From: Erysipelothrix amsterdamensis
Lineage (GTDB): Bacteria > Bacillota_I > Bacilli_A > Erysipelotrichales > Erysipelotrichaceae
Direction: 5' to 3'
Length of the DNA: 64,000 nt
NCBI RefSeq assembly: GCF_940143175.1
Contig: NZ_OW659496.1
Span: 1,054,001 to 1,118,000, forward strand
Positions 9,517 to 19,897 of the stretch are shown here, one piece after another (the stretch's first letter is position 1; each line of letters opens with the position of its first letter). A model generated the notes under the pieces. The model saw nothing but the letters and a program-made list of their open reading frames with translations, did no database searches and was not told the origin of the DNA. Made by a program: the position numbers and the translations under genes.

Positions 9517-9797
9517 ACTTTAATACGTCCGTTTTTACTGTAACGATAGAAAACCGCAACGCGCCCTATTTTACTTACTAAATCACAACTAAAACGGTCT
9601 TCAAACGCTTCAACTGCCTCTAAAATGGTAACATCTGAATTCTTTTGGATACTTACTTTCACAAGATTATGAGCTAACATGGATGTTTCGAATGTTTCAT
9701 ATACAGTCTCTGTTAATCCGTTTTTTCCAATAAATACAGTTGTTTTCTCCTCATGAGAAATTCGTTTTAATTCTTTTTTTTGATCTTTACTTAACAT
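9513..9797 (-). CDS. yhbY: YhbY-family CRM-domain RNA-binding protein
   Basis: A 94-residue single CRM domain. The GKxG loop appears as FIGKNGLT near residues 22-29, followed by the helical segment LVKVSIQKNSD. YhbY-type proteins bind pre-50S ribosomal subunits and act in assembly. It overlaps both yqeH (one base) and nadD-yqeK, so the set is one operon with ribosome assembly as its common theme. Confidence 0.95.
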   Translation of the reverse strand: MLSKDQKKELKRISHEEKTTVFIGKNGLTETVYETFETSMLAHNLVKVSIQKNSDVTILEAVEAFEDRFSCDLVSKIGRVAVFYRYSKNGRIKV

Positions 9798-10819
9798 TAA
9801 ATGATCGCCTTTCTGATTACGACTTCAGCTTCTTTATCGAAACTTGTCTCTAATTCTTTTAATTCACCTTGAATACTAATAAATCCAACATCGAAAATCT
9901 CGATATCAATATGCTTATCGGTCACAGGCCACTTTTTCTTACGATAGGAAGGATTTTGAATCATAAATTCATGTTCTAATCCAAAATTTGCTTCAAGTCG
10001 TTCCGGTTTAATACGTTTTAATTCAAACGGAAGATAAGAGACAACATGAACGTGTGATTTAGGACTTACCGTGATGGCACCTAAATTACCAATCATAATT
10101 GTTTGCTTTTCATACAATTGATATACTGCCGGCTTGAGCGTTTTTTGAGGCGCTAACATCACGAGGTTCTCATCGGTAAACTTCGTTAAAAGGTTTGTTT
10201 CATTGCTTAATCCCGGTGTATCATAAACATCATAATTTTCCGTCTCAATATGCAATACATCTGCAGTTGTGGAAGCTACTGGAGATACCGATAAATCATT
10301 TTTACCCATCAGTGCATTAAGCAAAGACGACTTTCCTGCGTTGACACATCCAACAAATGCACACGGCGCGTCCTCTAAGTAAGGATTTAACGATTCAAGT
10401 GTATTCTTTTTCAAAGCAGAAACGTAGACTATATCCATCAACGAAACATCTTCATCTTTTAATGATCGCATAATTGCATTTGTTAGTTTGTTATTTGAAA
10501 CAGACTTTGGTAGAAGGTCACGCTTATTTACAACAAGCACAACACTTTTATTTCTTAATGCACGAAGTAATCCTGTGTGCATACTTTGATTCAGATGCAT
10601 GATATCTAAAACCCATAAGATATGGCCTTCAAAACGCTCAATAAACTCAAGCGTTGTTCCATCATTCACATCTGCTTTAACCCGTTTAAAATCACGATAA
10701 TGCTTTAAACGAAAACACGACTGACAATAATCATTTTCAATTGCCTTCGCATAGCCACGTGTTGTTGTATCTTCAGTTTGTAATACTGAACCACAACCAA
10801 CGCATTTTTTATTTTCCAT
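9797..10819 (-). CDS. yqeH: ribosome biogenesis GTPase YqeH
   Basis: A 340-residue circularly permuted GTPase. An N-terminal zinc finger uses C6, C9, C32 and C35 (CVGC and CQSC). The G4 motif NKRD (near 98-101) comes before G1 (GCVNAGKSSLLN, near 157-168) and G3 (DTPG), which is the permuted order of the YqeH/RsgA group. It is needed for 30S maturation in B. subtilis. The start overlaps the purB stop by 11 bases. Confidence 0.96.
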   Translation of the reverse strand: MENKKCVGCGSVLQTEDTTTRGYAKAIENDYCQSCFRLKHYRDFKRVKADVNDGTTLEFIERFEGHILWVLDIMHLNQSMHTGLLRALRNKSVVLVVNKRDLLPKSVSNNKLTNAIMRSLKDEDVSLMDIVYVSALKKNTLESLNPYLEDAPCAFVGCVNAGKSSLLNALMGKNDLSVSPVASTTADVLHIETENYDVYDTPGLSNETNLLTKFTDENLVMLAPQKTLKPAVYQLYEKQTIMIGNLGAITVSPKSHVHVVSYLPFELKRIKPERLEANFGLEHEFMIQNPSYRKKKWPVTDKHIDIEIFDVGFISIQGELKELETSFDKEAEVVIRKAII

Positions 10820-12113
10820 ATATATTTACCCTTTCAAAAATGGTATCTACTCTTCTTAAAAAGTAGTTTAAATCAAAACACTGTTCTAATTGTTCTTGAG
10901 TCATCAATGTTAATACGTTACCGTTTTCAATAAGCACGTCTAAGAAAGATGTATGCGTATTGTAAGCCTCCATTGCAAGGGGCTGGATTAAGTCATACGC
11001 TTCTTCACGACTTAGACCTGCTTTATCAATCAATGTAGTCATTACACGTTGCGCAAAAATAACACCGTGTGTCAAGTTGATATTATCCACCATTTTGTCT
11101 TCATAAACAACTAAATTCGCAACAATTCGTGTAAATCGATGCAACATATAGTCTAATAAGGTAATTGCATCCGGAAAAATAATTCGTTCTGCACTCGAAT
11201 GGGATATATCGCGCTCATGCCATAACGAAACATTTTCAAACGAAGTTAGCATATAACCACGGATTACACGTGCACATCCCGCCATATTTTCGCTGCTTAT
11301 TGGATTTCGCTTATGTGGCATTGCCGAAGAACCTTTTTGACCTTTATTGAAGAATTCTTCAACCTCTCCAACTTCAGTACGTTGAAGATGACGAATCTCC
11401 GTTGCAATTTTCTCAATACTTGTTGCAATCATTGCAAGCGTTGACATATAAAAGGCATGACGATCTCTTTGTAACACTTGTGTTGAAATATTTGTTGATG
11501 TAATCCCTAATTGAGAACAAACATAATCTTGAACAAATGGATCTGTATTAGCAAAATTACCAACAGCCCCACTGATTTTACCCGCCTCTAAATCGCTGCG
11601 AGCAGCTTGAAAACGTCCAAGATTTCGATTCATTTCATCATACCAAAGTGCAAACTTTAGTCCAAAACTCGTTATATCGGCATGAATTCCATGTGTTCGC
11701 CCAATACAAGGGGTGTCCTTATATCGTATCGCTTGTTGTCTTAAAACTTCAATAAAATCCAAAAGTCCCTGCTCTAAGATATCATTTGCTTGCTTATAAA
11801 TATATCCATAGGCTGTATCTACAACATCCGTACTCGTCAAACCGTAATGAATCCATCGTTTCTCATCACCCAGTGTTTCACTTACCGCTCTTGTAAATGC
11901 GACAACATCATGGCGAGTTTCAGCTTCAATTTCATAAATACGATTGATATCAAAGGAAGCATTTTCTTGCAATGCTTTCAGATCGTTATCTGGAACTACC
12001 CCCAGTTGATTGAATGCCTCTGCTGCATGAATCTCGACTTTGAGCCACGCTTCAAAACGAAACTGATCGTTAAAAATTGTTTTCATTACATCTCTTGAAT
12101 ACCGATTAATCAT
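10809..12113 (-). CDS. purB: adenylosuccinate lyase
   Basis: A 434-residue fumarase/aspartase-superfamily enzyme acting twice in purine synthesis (SAICAR and adenylosuccinate cleavage). The lyase signature SSAMPHKRNP is near residues 266-275, with GRTHGIHADITSFG and TSTDVVDTA as the other active-site loops. The start at 12113 has AGGAGG seven bases upstream. It heads the yqeH-yhbY-nadD-rsfS cluster; no other pur genes are nearby. Confidence 0.97.
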   Translation of the reverse strand: MINRYSRDVMKTIFNDQFRFEAWLKVEIHAAEAFNQLGVVPDNDLKALQENASFDINRIYEIEAETRHDVVAFTRAVSETLGDEKRWIHYGLTSTDVVDTAYGYIYKQANDILEQGLLDFIEVLRQQAIRYKDTPCIGRTHGIHADITSFGLKFALWYDEMNRNLGRFQAARSDLEAGKISGAVGNFANTDPFVQDYVCSQLGITSTNISTQVLQRDRHAFYMSTLAMIATSIEKIATEIRHLQRTEVGEVEEFFNKGQKGSSAMPHKRNPISSENMAGCARVIRGYMLTSFENVSLWHERDISHSSAERIIFPDAITLLDYMLHRFTRIVANLVVYEDKMVDNINLTHGVIFAQRVMTTLIDKAGLSREEAYDLIQPLAMEAYNTHTSFLDVLIENGNVLTLMTQEQLEQCFDLNYFLRRVDTIFERVNIYGK

Positions 12114-12213
12114 AAAACCTCCTAATTGAAATAATAAAGTCTGGAAGTATACAACCGCCAGACTTGGTTTTGTAAGGTCGAACGTAATAACTCTACCCTA
12201 CAATTATACATAA
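12114..12213 (-). terminator. parC-purB intergenic region with dyad
   Basis: AAGTCTGG (12137-12144) pairs with CCAGACTT (12158-12165). In the minus direction the stem follows parC and is trailed by TATTATTTC rather than a clean T-run, so it may be a weak terminator or a leader structure for purB. The rest shows no gene. Confidence 0.4.
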
Positions 12214-14682
12214 TTATAAATCAAGTTTCAAAGGTTCAGTAACGCTTTTATCTTCTACTTTAGGAATTGCAACTTTCACAACATGAACAAGAGGTCTCAA
12301 TATTGAGAAATCTTTTTCGGAAGTTACCGTTGAGAAGGTTGCATCTGCAGACATAATTGGAACATCTTTAATTGGAATAATAGAAGTATGATCATTATAA
12401 ATTAAGATATGATCTTGAATATTTCCTACAAAGATTTCTCCCAAATAGTGCGGGTTACTCTTAACCATCTTCACAATCGAGGTTCCTTGTGTCGCCCGAT
12501 TGTTTATCGCTATATCGTGTGCTTTAATCCGCTTCATTTGGAATCGATCCGATACAAAGACAACTTCAGATTCATCCGATAAGCCCATTGTTGATACAAC
12601 ACGATCATTAAGTTTTAATTTCATCCCGATAACACCTTTAGCACGAAGTCCAATGGGATTAATCTCAGAGAGATCAAGACGCATACATTGACCTTCTTTA
12701 CTTACAAGAAGTAAATGTTCATCATTTGTAGTAATAACCGCACCAACTAATTCATCATGCTTACCTAACTTCATAACATCGTAAAGTCGATTGGTACGTT
12801 TTACTTCAAGTTCGGAAATTGCTGTTTTCTTAATCATACCGGATGCAGTAGATGTCACAATAAAACGATACGTATCAAATGATTTTAACGTAAAGACACT
12901 AATGATTTTTTCATTAGGATCACATTTCATGTATTGATTAATATGTGACCCCGTATCGCGCCAACGTGCTTCATCAATCTCATGAACTAAAATCATTCCA
13001 TATCGCCCTTTTGAAGTCACAAAAACGAGATAATCCGTTGTTTCAACTTCTGAACTGAATACAGGCATATCTTCATCCATAAGCGCGATCACATCTTTTT
13101 GACTTGAACCATATGATCGTAAGGAAACTTTTTTAAGGTATCCATCACGCGATACAGTAACCATGACAGCTTCATTCGTAATAAGACTGAGATGATCCAC
13201 TTCCAATTCCGAAATCTCTGCTTCTATTGCAGATCTTCGCGGTGTATCAAACGCTTCTTTTATTTCCATAAACTCTTTAACGATCATATTATTCAACATA
13301 TCGATATTATGAATAACAAGATCAAGATATTCAAGCTCATTGGCAAGCTTAGCGAACTCATCACGAAGCGCATTAATATCTGTTGAAGATAAACGATATA
13401 ACTGTAAATCAACAATCGCAGTCGCTTGTGCTTCTGTAAATCCAAACTCAGCCATGATATTATTGCGAGACTCTGATCGGTTATTTGAACTACGAATAAC
13501 CGCAATAATTTCATCGAGGATTGAAGTTGCTTTCATCAGTCCTTCAAGAATATGTAATCGTTTTTCTTTTTGTTCGTAGCGATATTTACTACGATTTAAG
13601 ACAACTTCTTGTCTAAATTTCAAATACGCATCAAGCACTTCTAAAAGACCACAAACCTTAGGACGTTGATCTACAATCGCAACCATATTCGCATTGTAAT
13701 AAACTTGCAATTCAGTGTATTTATAGAAGAGATTAAGAATACTTTCGACATTCGCATCCCGTTTGCAGTCAATAACAATTCGTAGACCCGTACGGTCCGA
13801 TTCATCTCGAACATCCATAACATCGCCAAAACCTTCACTGGCTTTCGTAAATCGTAATTCATCAATTTTACGCACTACATTCGACTTAATCACCTCATAA
13901 GGTAACTCTGTAATGACAATTTGTTTCATGCTTTTATTTTCAACAATCTCTGCTTTAGCACGAACTACAATACGTCCCTTACCCTTGCGAATGATATCTT
14001 CAATTCCTTCTTGCCCTTGAATAATAGCACCCGTTGGAAAGTCAGGACCTTGAACCATCGTCATAATCTCTTCAACACTACAATTTGGATTATGTAAACG
14101 ATAGATGGACGCATCCATAATTTCATTGAGATTAAACGGAGGAATGTTTGTTGCATATCCTGCAGCAATCCCTGTAGAACCGTTTACCAAAAGGTTCGGA
14201 TAACGAGCCGGTAAAACAGAAGGTTCCGTCGTCATATCATCAAAGTTTAATACAAATGGAACTACTTCTTCATCAATGTTTTCTAAAAGTTTTTGTGATA
14301 ATTTTGAAATACGTGCTTCCGTATAACGCATAGCAGCTGCAGGATCATCATCAATACTCCCATTATTCCCTTGCATGTCAATGAGCGGCATATTCATCTT
14401 CCAAGATTGTGACATACGGACCATTGCCTCATAAACAGAACTATCTCCGTGCGGATGATAATTACCAATTACAAGACCAACTGTTTTGGCAGATTTACGA
14501 TATGGTTTATCATAAAAGTTTTTATCATGAAACATCGCATACAAAATACGACGTTGAACTGGTTTTAATCCATCACGTACATCGGGGAGTGCACGTTCCT
14601 GAATTATATATTTTGAATACCTACCAAATCGTTCACCAACAATGTCTTCGATAGGTAACTTAATCAATGAATCATGCGACAT
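12214..14682 (-). CDS. parC: DNA topoisomerase IV subunit A
   Basis: An 822-residue type IIA topoisomerase A subunit that decatenates daughter chromosomes. The winged-helix/tower region has catalytic Y120 in AAAMRYTEA. The quinolone-determining segment is HPHGDSSVYEAMVRM, with S81 and E85 at the S79/D83 positions of streptococcal ParC, i.e. no resistance substitution I recognise. The C-terminal beta-propeller lacks the GyrA box, which supports ParC over GyrA. It overlaps parE by 11 bases. Confidence 0.95.
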   Translation of the reverse strand: MSHDSLIKLPIEDIVGERFGRYSKYIIQERALPDVRDGLKPVQRRILYAMFHDKNFYDKPYRKSAKTVGLVIGNYHPHGDSSVYEAMVRMSQSWKMNMPLIDMQGNNGSIDDDPAAAMRYTEARISKLSQKLLENIDEEVVPFVLNFDDMTTEPSVLPARYPNLLVNGSTGIAAGYATNIPPFNLNEIMDASIYRLHNPNCSVEEIMTMVQGPDFPTGAIIQGQEGIEDIIRKGKGRIVVRAKAEIVENKSMKQIVITELPYEVIKSNVVRKIDELRFTKASEGFGDVMDVRDESDRTGLRIVIDCKRDANVESILNLFYKYTELQVYYNANMVAIVDQRPKVCGLLEVLDAYLKFRQEVVLNRSKYRYEQKEKRLHILEGLMKATSILDEIIAVIRSSNNRSESRNNIMAEFGFTEAQATAIVDLQLYRLSSTDINALRDEFAKLANELEYLDLVIHNIDMLNNMIVKEFMEIKEAFDTPRRSAIEAEISELEVDHLSLITNEAVMVTVSRDGYLKKVSLRSYGSSQKDVIALMDEDMPVFSSEVETTDYLVFVTSKGRYGMILVHEIDEARWRDTGSHINQYMKCDPNEKIISVFTLKSFDTYRFIVTSTASGMIKKTAISELEVKRTNRLYDVMKLGKHDELVGAVITTNDEHLLLVSKEGQCMRLDLSEINPIGLRAKGVIGMKLKLNDRVVSTMGLSDESEVVFVSDRFQMKRIKAHDIAINNRATQGTSIVKMVKSNPHYLGEIFVGNIQDHILIYNDHTSIIPIKDVPIMSADATFSTVTSEKDFSILRPLVHVVKVAIPKVEDKSVTEPLKLDL

Positions 14683-16582
14683 GTGGATCCTCCTCTAACG
14701 TAAACGCGACATTTTGTTCAATCCATTCACGACGAACATCAACTTTATCTCCCATAAGTACTGAGACACGCTTATCTGCAACTAAAAAGTCATCAATTTG
14801 AACTTGAATTAACGAACGTGTTTCTGGATCCATTGTAGTTTCCCAAAGTTGATCCGCATTCATTTCACCAAGTCCTTTGTAACGTTGCAATTCAATTTTA
14901 CCGTATTGTTTTCGGTATGTTTCCAATTCATCTTCTGTATAAGCATAATGAACGTTCTTTCCGGATTTGACACGATAAAGTGGCGGTTGAGCAATGTAAA
15001 CATATCCAGCTTCAACGAGCGGACGCATATGTCTGAAGAAAAAGGTTAACAATAACACTTGAATGTGGGCACCATCTGTATCCGCATCGGTCATAATAAT
15101 GATTTTGTTATAGTTACAGTCTTTTAATTCAAAATCTTTACCGACACCTGCTCCCACACAATGAATGATGGTATTAAGTTCTTCATTTTTAAGAATATCT
15201 TCAAATTTTGCTTTTTGGGTATTTAGTACTTTCCCTCGTAAAGGTAAAATAGCTTGGAATTTACTATCACGGCCTTGCTTTGCACTACCACCCGCAGAAT
15301 CCCCTTCCACTAAATACAATTCATTTTTATTTTTATTTCGTGTTTGCGCATTCGCAAGTTTTCCTGATAAAATGCGCTCAATTTTATTTCGCTTTCCATT
15401 TCGTGCTTGTTCTCGTGCCTTTCGAGCAGCTAAACGAGCATGGGAGGCTTTTTGTATTTTTGTAATAATCTTTGTAGCTTCTTCATGATGAACATCTAAG
15501 TAGTAAGGTAATTGCTCTGAAATAACTGCATCAACCACACCTTTCGCAACAGGTGTTCCCAGTTTACCTTTAGTTTGTCCTTCGAATTGAAGTAAATTTT
15601 CCGGAATACTTACAGAAAGAATGACTGAAAGACCCTCGCGAACATCATTCCCTTCAAAATTCTTTTCTTTATCTTTAAGAAGGTTATGTTTACGTGCCCA
15701 TTCATTAATAACTTTTGTAAATCCTGAACGGAAACCCGCAACATGGGTACCTCCGTCATGAGTGCGAACAAGGTTTACATAAGAGTAAGTATCTTCGTTG
15801 TATCCTTCATTATATTGCAACGCAATCTGAACCGAAATACCCTGATCAGAACCATTTAATAGGATGACGTCGTTTAGAACTTCTTGATCCTCATGAATGT
15901 ATTCCATAAACGCTTCCAGACCTTTTTCGTAGCGATACTCGCGCGTTACATTAACACGCTCATCAGTAACGATAAATTGAATTCCTTGCAGTAAAAAAGC
16001 ACTTTCTTGAACGCGTTCACAAATAGTATCAAAACTAAATTTTGAATTTTTAAAAATCGTTGGATCTGCTTTAAAACGAACACGGCTTCCTATTGGACCA
16101 CGATCACTTGTTTTTTTAAGTGGTTCAATTTCTTTACCACCATTTCTAAAAGTCATATTATAAGTTCCGTCTTTACGGAAGACACTCACATTAACCTCTT
16201 CGCTTAGCGCATTCACAACAGATGCACCAACACCGTGAAGACCCCCACTTGTTTTATACCCACCTGCTTCAGAAAATTTTCCACCGGCATGAAGCACAGT
16301 AAAAATGACCTGTAATGCACTGACTCCACTCGTGTGTGTCTCAATCGGCATTCCTCGACCCTCATCTCGAATCGATACAGTCATATCATCTTCTATATTT
16401 AAACGAATTGTCGTCCCATAACCATTAAGGGCCTCGTCAATCGCATTATCCATAATTTCCCATACTAAATGATGCAAACCACGTGAATCGGTAGATCCAA
16501 TGTACATCCCAGGGCGTTTTCTTACAGCTTCAAGACCTTCTAGAATTTCAATACTTGATGCTGAATAATTTTGTGTACTCAA
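14672..16582 (-). CDS. parE: DNA topoisomerase IV subunit B
   Basis: A GHKL ATPase plus TOPRIM subunit of about 636 residues. The ATP site is EIMDNAIDEA, followed by GRGMPIETH and the glycine-rich GGLHGVGASVVN. TOPRIM motifs are EGDSAGGSAKQGRD and the DTDGAH metal site. The frame opens at a TTG at 16591, but the AGGAG there touches it; the TTG at 16582 has nine-base spacing, so I prefer it. No ATG lies near the expected N-terminus. It is transcribed divergently from plsY. Confidence 0.93.
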   Translation of the reverse strand: MSTQNYSASSIEILEGLEAVRKRPGMYIGSTDSRGLHHLVWEIMDNAIDEALNGYGTTIRLNIEDDMTVSIRDEGRGMPIETHTSGVSALQVIFTVLHAGGKFSEAGGYKTSGGLHGVGASVVNALSEEVNVSVFRKDGTYNMTFRNGGKEIEPLKKTSDRGPIGSRVRFKADPTIFKNSKFSFDTICERVQESAFLLQGIQFIVTDERVNVTREYRYEKGLEAFMEYIHEDQEVLNDVILLNGSDQGISVQIALQYNEGYNEDTYSYVNLVRTHDGGTHVAGFRSGFTKVINEWARKHNLLKDKEKNFEGNDVREGLSVILSVSIPENLLQFEGQTKGKLGTPVAKGVVDAVISEQLPYYLDVHHEEATKIITKIQKASHARLAARKAREQARNGKRNKIERILSGKLANAQTRNKNKNELYLVEGDSAGGSAKQGRDSKFQAILPLRGKVLNTQKAKFEDILKNEELNTIIHCVGAGVGKDFELKDCNYNKIIIMTDADTDGAHIQVLLLTFFFRHMRPLVEAGYVYIAQPPLYRVKSGKNVHYAYTEDELETYRKQYGKIELQRYKGLGEMNADQLWETTMDPETRSLIQVQIDDFLVADKRVSVLMGDKVDVRREWIEQNVAFTLEEDPHVA

Positions 16583-16712
16583 GCTCTCCAACTCCTCTCA
16601 ACGTGTATTATATCATGACCTAATGATTATTTGAGTACTAAAAGTTTAACCATCATGAAAAGTTCTTTTAACTTTGCCATTGAACATGGTAAAATGATTT
16701 TGAGGTGAATTT

Positions 16713-17315
16713 ATGGAAATATTATTAGCAAGTGTCCTTGGGTATCTCTTAGGATCAATTCCCAATGCATTAGTCATTGGAAAAGTATTTTTTAATACGG
16801 ATATCCGTGAACACGGTTCTGGAAATCTTGGGGGAACAAACGCTGGTCGAACACTCGGTGCGAAAGCTGGCGTTGCAGTTGCGATATTGGATGTCTTAAA
16901 AGCAACCATTGCTATGGTTATTACTAATTTAGTGTTCCCAGAAGCAACTATCTATGCTGGTTTTTTCGCTACATTGGGTCACTGCTTTCCAGTGTTTGCT
17001 AAGTTTAAAGGTGGCAAGGCTGTTTCAACTGCGATGGGGTTTTTACTGGGAATTTCAATTCTTGTCACAAAAAGACCTGTACTTCATTTTATAGTTCCAG
17101 TTCTTCTATTTTTTGCAGCGCTGTATCTATCTAAAATGGTTTCGTTATCTGCTATGGTTTCAGTTATTACTGCAGTCGTTATTCTTGGTTTATCACAAGA
17201 AAACATTCAAGTTACAATTGCTTTCGCAATCATTGCAGCGATCGTTATCTATCGACACCGTTCAAACATTCAAAGAATTCTTGACGGTTCCGAACGAAAA
17301 ATTACATGGATGTAG
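16713..17315 (+). CDS. plsY: acyl-phosphate:glycerol-3-phosphate acyltransferase PlsY
   Basis: A 200-residue integral membrane enzyme for the first step of phospholipid synthesis. Family motifs are present: GSIPNALVIGK, the glycine-rich HGSGNLGGTNAGRTLG, and GHCFPVFAKFKGGKAVST. About five to six hydrophobic segments. The ATG at 16713 has GAGGTG upstream. The parE-plsY divergent arrangement is common in Firmicutes. The gene ends at a strong terminator. Confidence 0.96.
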   Translation: MEILLASVLGYLLGSIPNALVIGKVFFNTDIREHGSGNLGGTNAGRTLGAKAGVAVAILDVLKATIAMVITNLVFPEATIYAGFFATLGHCFPVFAKFKGGKAVSTAMGFLLGISILVTKRPVLHFIVPVLLFFAALYLSKMVSLSAMVSVITAVVILGLSQENIQVTIAFAIIAAIVIYRHRSNIQRILDGSERKITWM

Positions 17316-17337
17316 AGGGAAGTTTCCCTCTTTTTTT
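17314..17337 (+). terminator. terminator of plsY
   Basis: AGAGGGAA pairs with TTCCCTCT around a short loop and is followed by a run of T, overlapping the last codons of plsY. Confidence 0.85.
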
Positions 17338-17357
17338 GTATAGATTTGGTGAAGATA

Positions 17358-17385
17358 TTGAAAATAGTGAAAATAGTGATATAAT
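17358..17385 (+). promoter_or_regulatory. sigma-A-type promoter of the ABC exporter operon
   Basis: TTGAAA at 17358-17363 and TATAAT at 17380-17385 are separated by 16 bases, with the first gene starting at 17415 behind AAGGAG. Confidence 0.65.
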
Positions 17386-17414
17386 TATGCCATATTATAA
17401 TCAAGGAGAAAAAT

Positions 17415-18131
17415 ATGATTAATATTGAGAATGTTACGAAAACTTATAATGGTACCCATAAAGCCGTTGATGATGTGTCCATTCAAATTAATTCCGGAGA
17501 AATCGTTGGATTTATCGGCCCTAATGGTGCAGGTAAAACAACGACCATTAAGATGCTTACAGGGATCTTAGCACCCGATTCCGGATCAATTACCCTTAAT
17601 GACTTAAGCATCCGTGACCAACCAATTGAAGCGAAGCAACAGTTTGGTTATGTTTCTGATGACCCAAATGCATTTTTAAAATTAAAAGGTATCGAGTATT
17701 TGAATTTTATTGCAGACATCTACAATATTAATGAGTTGGACCGCCAACAGCGTATCCAAGACTACACTCAACTACTTGGAATGGATAAAGCATTGAACGA
17801 TAAACTCTTATCCTATTCCCATGGTATGCGTCAGAAAATTATGGTTATTGGGGTTCTTCTTCATAATCCATATTTATTAATTCTTGATGAACCCTTAACT
17901 GGACTTGATCCACAATCCTCTTATATTTTAAAAGAAGCAATGCGTGAACACGCAAATCAAGGCGGTGCTGTATTCTTCTCAACCCATGTTCTTGAAGTAG
18001 CCGAAAAGTTATGTGACAAAGTCGTTATCATTAACCACGGTCAAATTGTATATACTGGTACTCTAGAAGCCTTAAAATCTAGCTACAACCAATTATCACT
18101 TGAAGAAATCTTCTTGGAGCTGACAAAATGA
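17415..18131 (+). CDS. ABC transporter ATP-binding protein
   Basis: A 238-residue ABC ATPase: Walker A GPNGAGKTTT, signature SYSHGMRQK (degenerate from SGGQ), Walker B LLILDEPLTGLDP, and the switch His in STHVLE. The degenerate signature and the DrrA-like N-terminus place it with ABC-2-type exporters. Its stop overlaps the start of the permease gene by four bases (ATGA), so the two form one exporter of unknown substrate. Confidence 0.9.
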   Translation: MINIENVTKTYNGTHKAVDDVSIQINSGEIVGFIGPNGAGKTTTIKMLTGILAPDSGSITLNDLSIRDQPIEAKQQFGYVSDDPNAFLKLKGIEYLNFIADIYNINELDRQQRIQDYTQLLGMDKALNDKLLSYSHGMRQKIMVIGVLLHNPYLLILDEPLTGLDPQSSYILKEAMREHANQGGAVFFSTHVLEVAEKLCDKVVIINHGQIVYTGTLEALKSSYNQLSLEEIFLELTK

Positions 18132-19825
18132 ATCGAATTCTGACACTAACCAAAACAATGTTGAAAACAACGACTTATGATTTTACACAACAACTATCCA
18201 CAAAGAAAAAAAGGAATTCAAAATTTATGATTCTCATATTTGCATTACTTTTTATCTATCTTGGTGGAATCATCTTTTATCTTTGGAACACGCTCATTAA
18301 ATCGTCCGTTTCATTAGGACAACCTGGCATCGCAATCCATACATTATTCGCAAGTGCAAGTGTCTATATACTAATTATTGGTATTCTTGTCGTTCCCGGT
18401 ATTTTCTACTTTTCAAAGGATATTGAACGATATTTAGTACTTCCAGTCAGTGCTTCTGATATTTTGTTTGCAAAATTCATTACAAGCTTAGTGACCATGT
18501 ACATCAGTGCAGCCATTATTTTTATTCCCTTCGCAATTGCATATATTGTGAATGCTAAGCCGGATATATTCTTCATTATTCGATTTATTCTCAGTTCACT
18601 CATGATACCCATCATTCCATTTACACTATCACTAGTCTTTATGATTCTCATTTTGACATTTGTTCCCTTCTTTAAGAATAAAGATGTTTACACCTATGTC
18701 TCTACATTCTTCGGTATTGTACTTGGTCTTGGTATGGCATACCTAGGCCAAACATCAGGAACCGGTGGTGCTGATTTTCTAGCTAATGTCATGTCGAGCA
18801 TCGCTTCAGGAGACAATGCCTTATTAAAAGTACTCAACGGTGTCTTCCCTACTATCCCTTTACTTTCTCAAGGGGTTGTTTATGCCGATTATGGAAAAAT
18901 GATCTTGGGAATTGTTGTATCGATCCTCAGCCCATTCTTACTCGTAACACTGGTTCAAAAGTTATATTTCAAAGGGGTTATCGGTATCGACGAAGCCACT
19001 TCTAAGAAAACCGCATTAACATCTGAAGCATTTCAAAAATCTACAAAACAAAGATCTGCGCTTCGATCAATAATGCGCTATGATATTCGAAACATCCTTC
19101 GAACACCAACATTTACCACGAATTATTTCGCAGGACTTATTATTATACCGGTATCTTTTGTCATTCCATTGTTTATAGGTATATCAAAGTCCCCAGTCTC
19201 CATTACCGAGATCAATCAGACAGTACAAGAAATTATGAGCACCAATTTCTACAGCCAAGCCTTTTACGTTAAATTTGCATTAGTAGCCATAATTGGTCTT
19301 TTAGTCTCATATTTTATGGCCAATGTCGGTATGATTACCGCAACGTCTATTTCTCGGGAGGGTCGCACACTCCAACAATTCCAAGCAATGCCACTTGATT
19401 TTATGACCTTAGTTCACGCGAAAATACTAATCGGTGCAATCATAACTGTCATTCCTACTTGGATTATCGGAATCGTAATTGCCGGCTTCCTTAAATTAAA
19501 TGTCGTATATGTATGTATCTTCATCTTGAGTTCCTTTTTGGGTTCAATCCTTTCCAACACAAGTGCCATCGTATTGGATGTATTTTCGCCAAAACTAATT
19601 TGGGACAATGAAACACAAGCGATTAAACAAAATTTTCTTGCTGTAGTTCCGCTATTCTCCTCTTTTTTAATTATTGGAGGATTTGTGTTTGCAGCGCTTA
19701 ATTATAATCCAATTCATGTAATATATATTTTTGGTCTTATTCTCATGATTCTCAGTTTTCTCGTGTATCAATTGATAAAGAAACTGGTTTATAAAAGACT
19801 GCCACAAATCATTGAAACACTCTAA
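18128..19825 (+). CDS. ABC-2-type multi-spanning permease
   Basis: A 565-residue membrane protein with about 12 hydrophobic segments (for example around ILIFALLFIYLGGIIFYL and PFLLVTLVQKLYF), forming the transmembrane half of the exporter encoded with the ATPase just upstream. No substrate can be inferred. Large single permeases of this kind are found in Firmicutes two-gene exporters of the YthPQ/EcsAB sort. The operon terminator that follows has been split by an IS. Confidence 0.8.
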   Translation: MNRILTLTKTMLKTTTYDFTQQLSTKKKRNSKFMILIFALLFIYLGGIIFYLWNTLIKSSVSLGQPGIAIHTLFASASVYILIIGILVVPGIFYFSKDIERYLVLPVSASDILFAKFITSLVTMYISAAIIFIPFAIAYIVNAKPDIFFIIRFILSSLMIPIIPFTLSLVFMILILTFVPFFKNKDVYTYVSTFFGIVLGLGMAYLGQTSGTGGADFLANVMSSIASGDNALLKVLNGVFPTIPLLSQGVVYADYGKMILGIVVSILSPFLLVTLVQKLYFKGVIGIDEATSKKTALTSEAFQKSTKQRSALRSIMRYDIRNILRTPTFTTNYFAGLIIIPVSFVIPLFIGISKSPVSITEINQTVQEIMSTNFYSQAFYVKFALVAIIGLLVSYFMANVGMITATSISREGRTLQQFQAMPLDFMTLVHAKILIGAIITVIPTWIIGIVIAGFLKLNVVYVCIFILSSFLGSILSNTSAIVLDVFSPKLIWDNETQAIKQNFLAVVPLFSSFLIIGGFVFAALNYNPIHVIYIFGLILMILSFLVYQLIKKLVYKRLPQIIETL

Positions 19826-19897
19826 TAAAAAAACCTTAACACTGAAACATAAGTTTCGGAACTGACCTAGTTCCGTGGGACTAAAGAAAAAACCAAG

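Noticed and set aside
12137..12165. Purine riboswitch before purB
   Set aside because: The dyad is present but the conserved three-way-junction loops of the purine aptamer are not seen.
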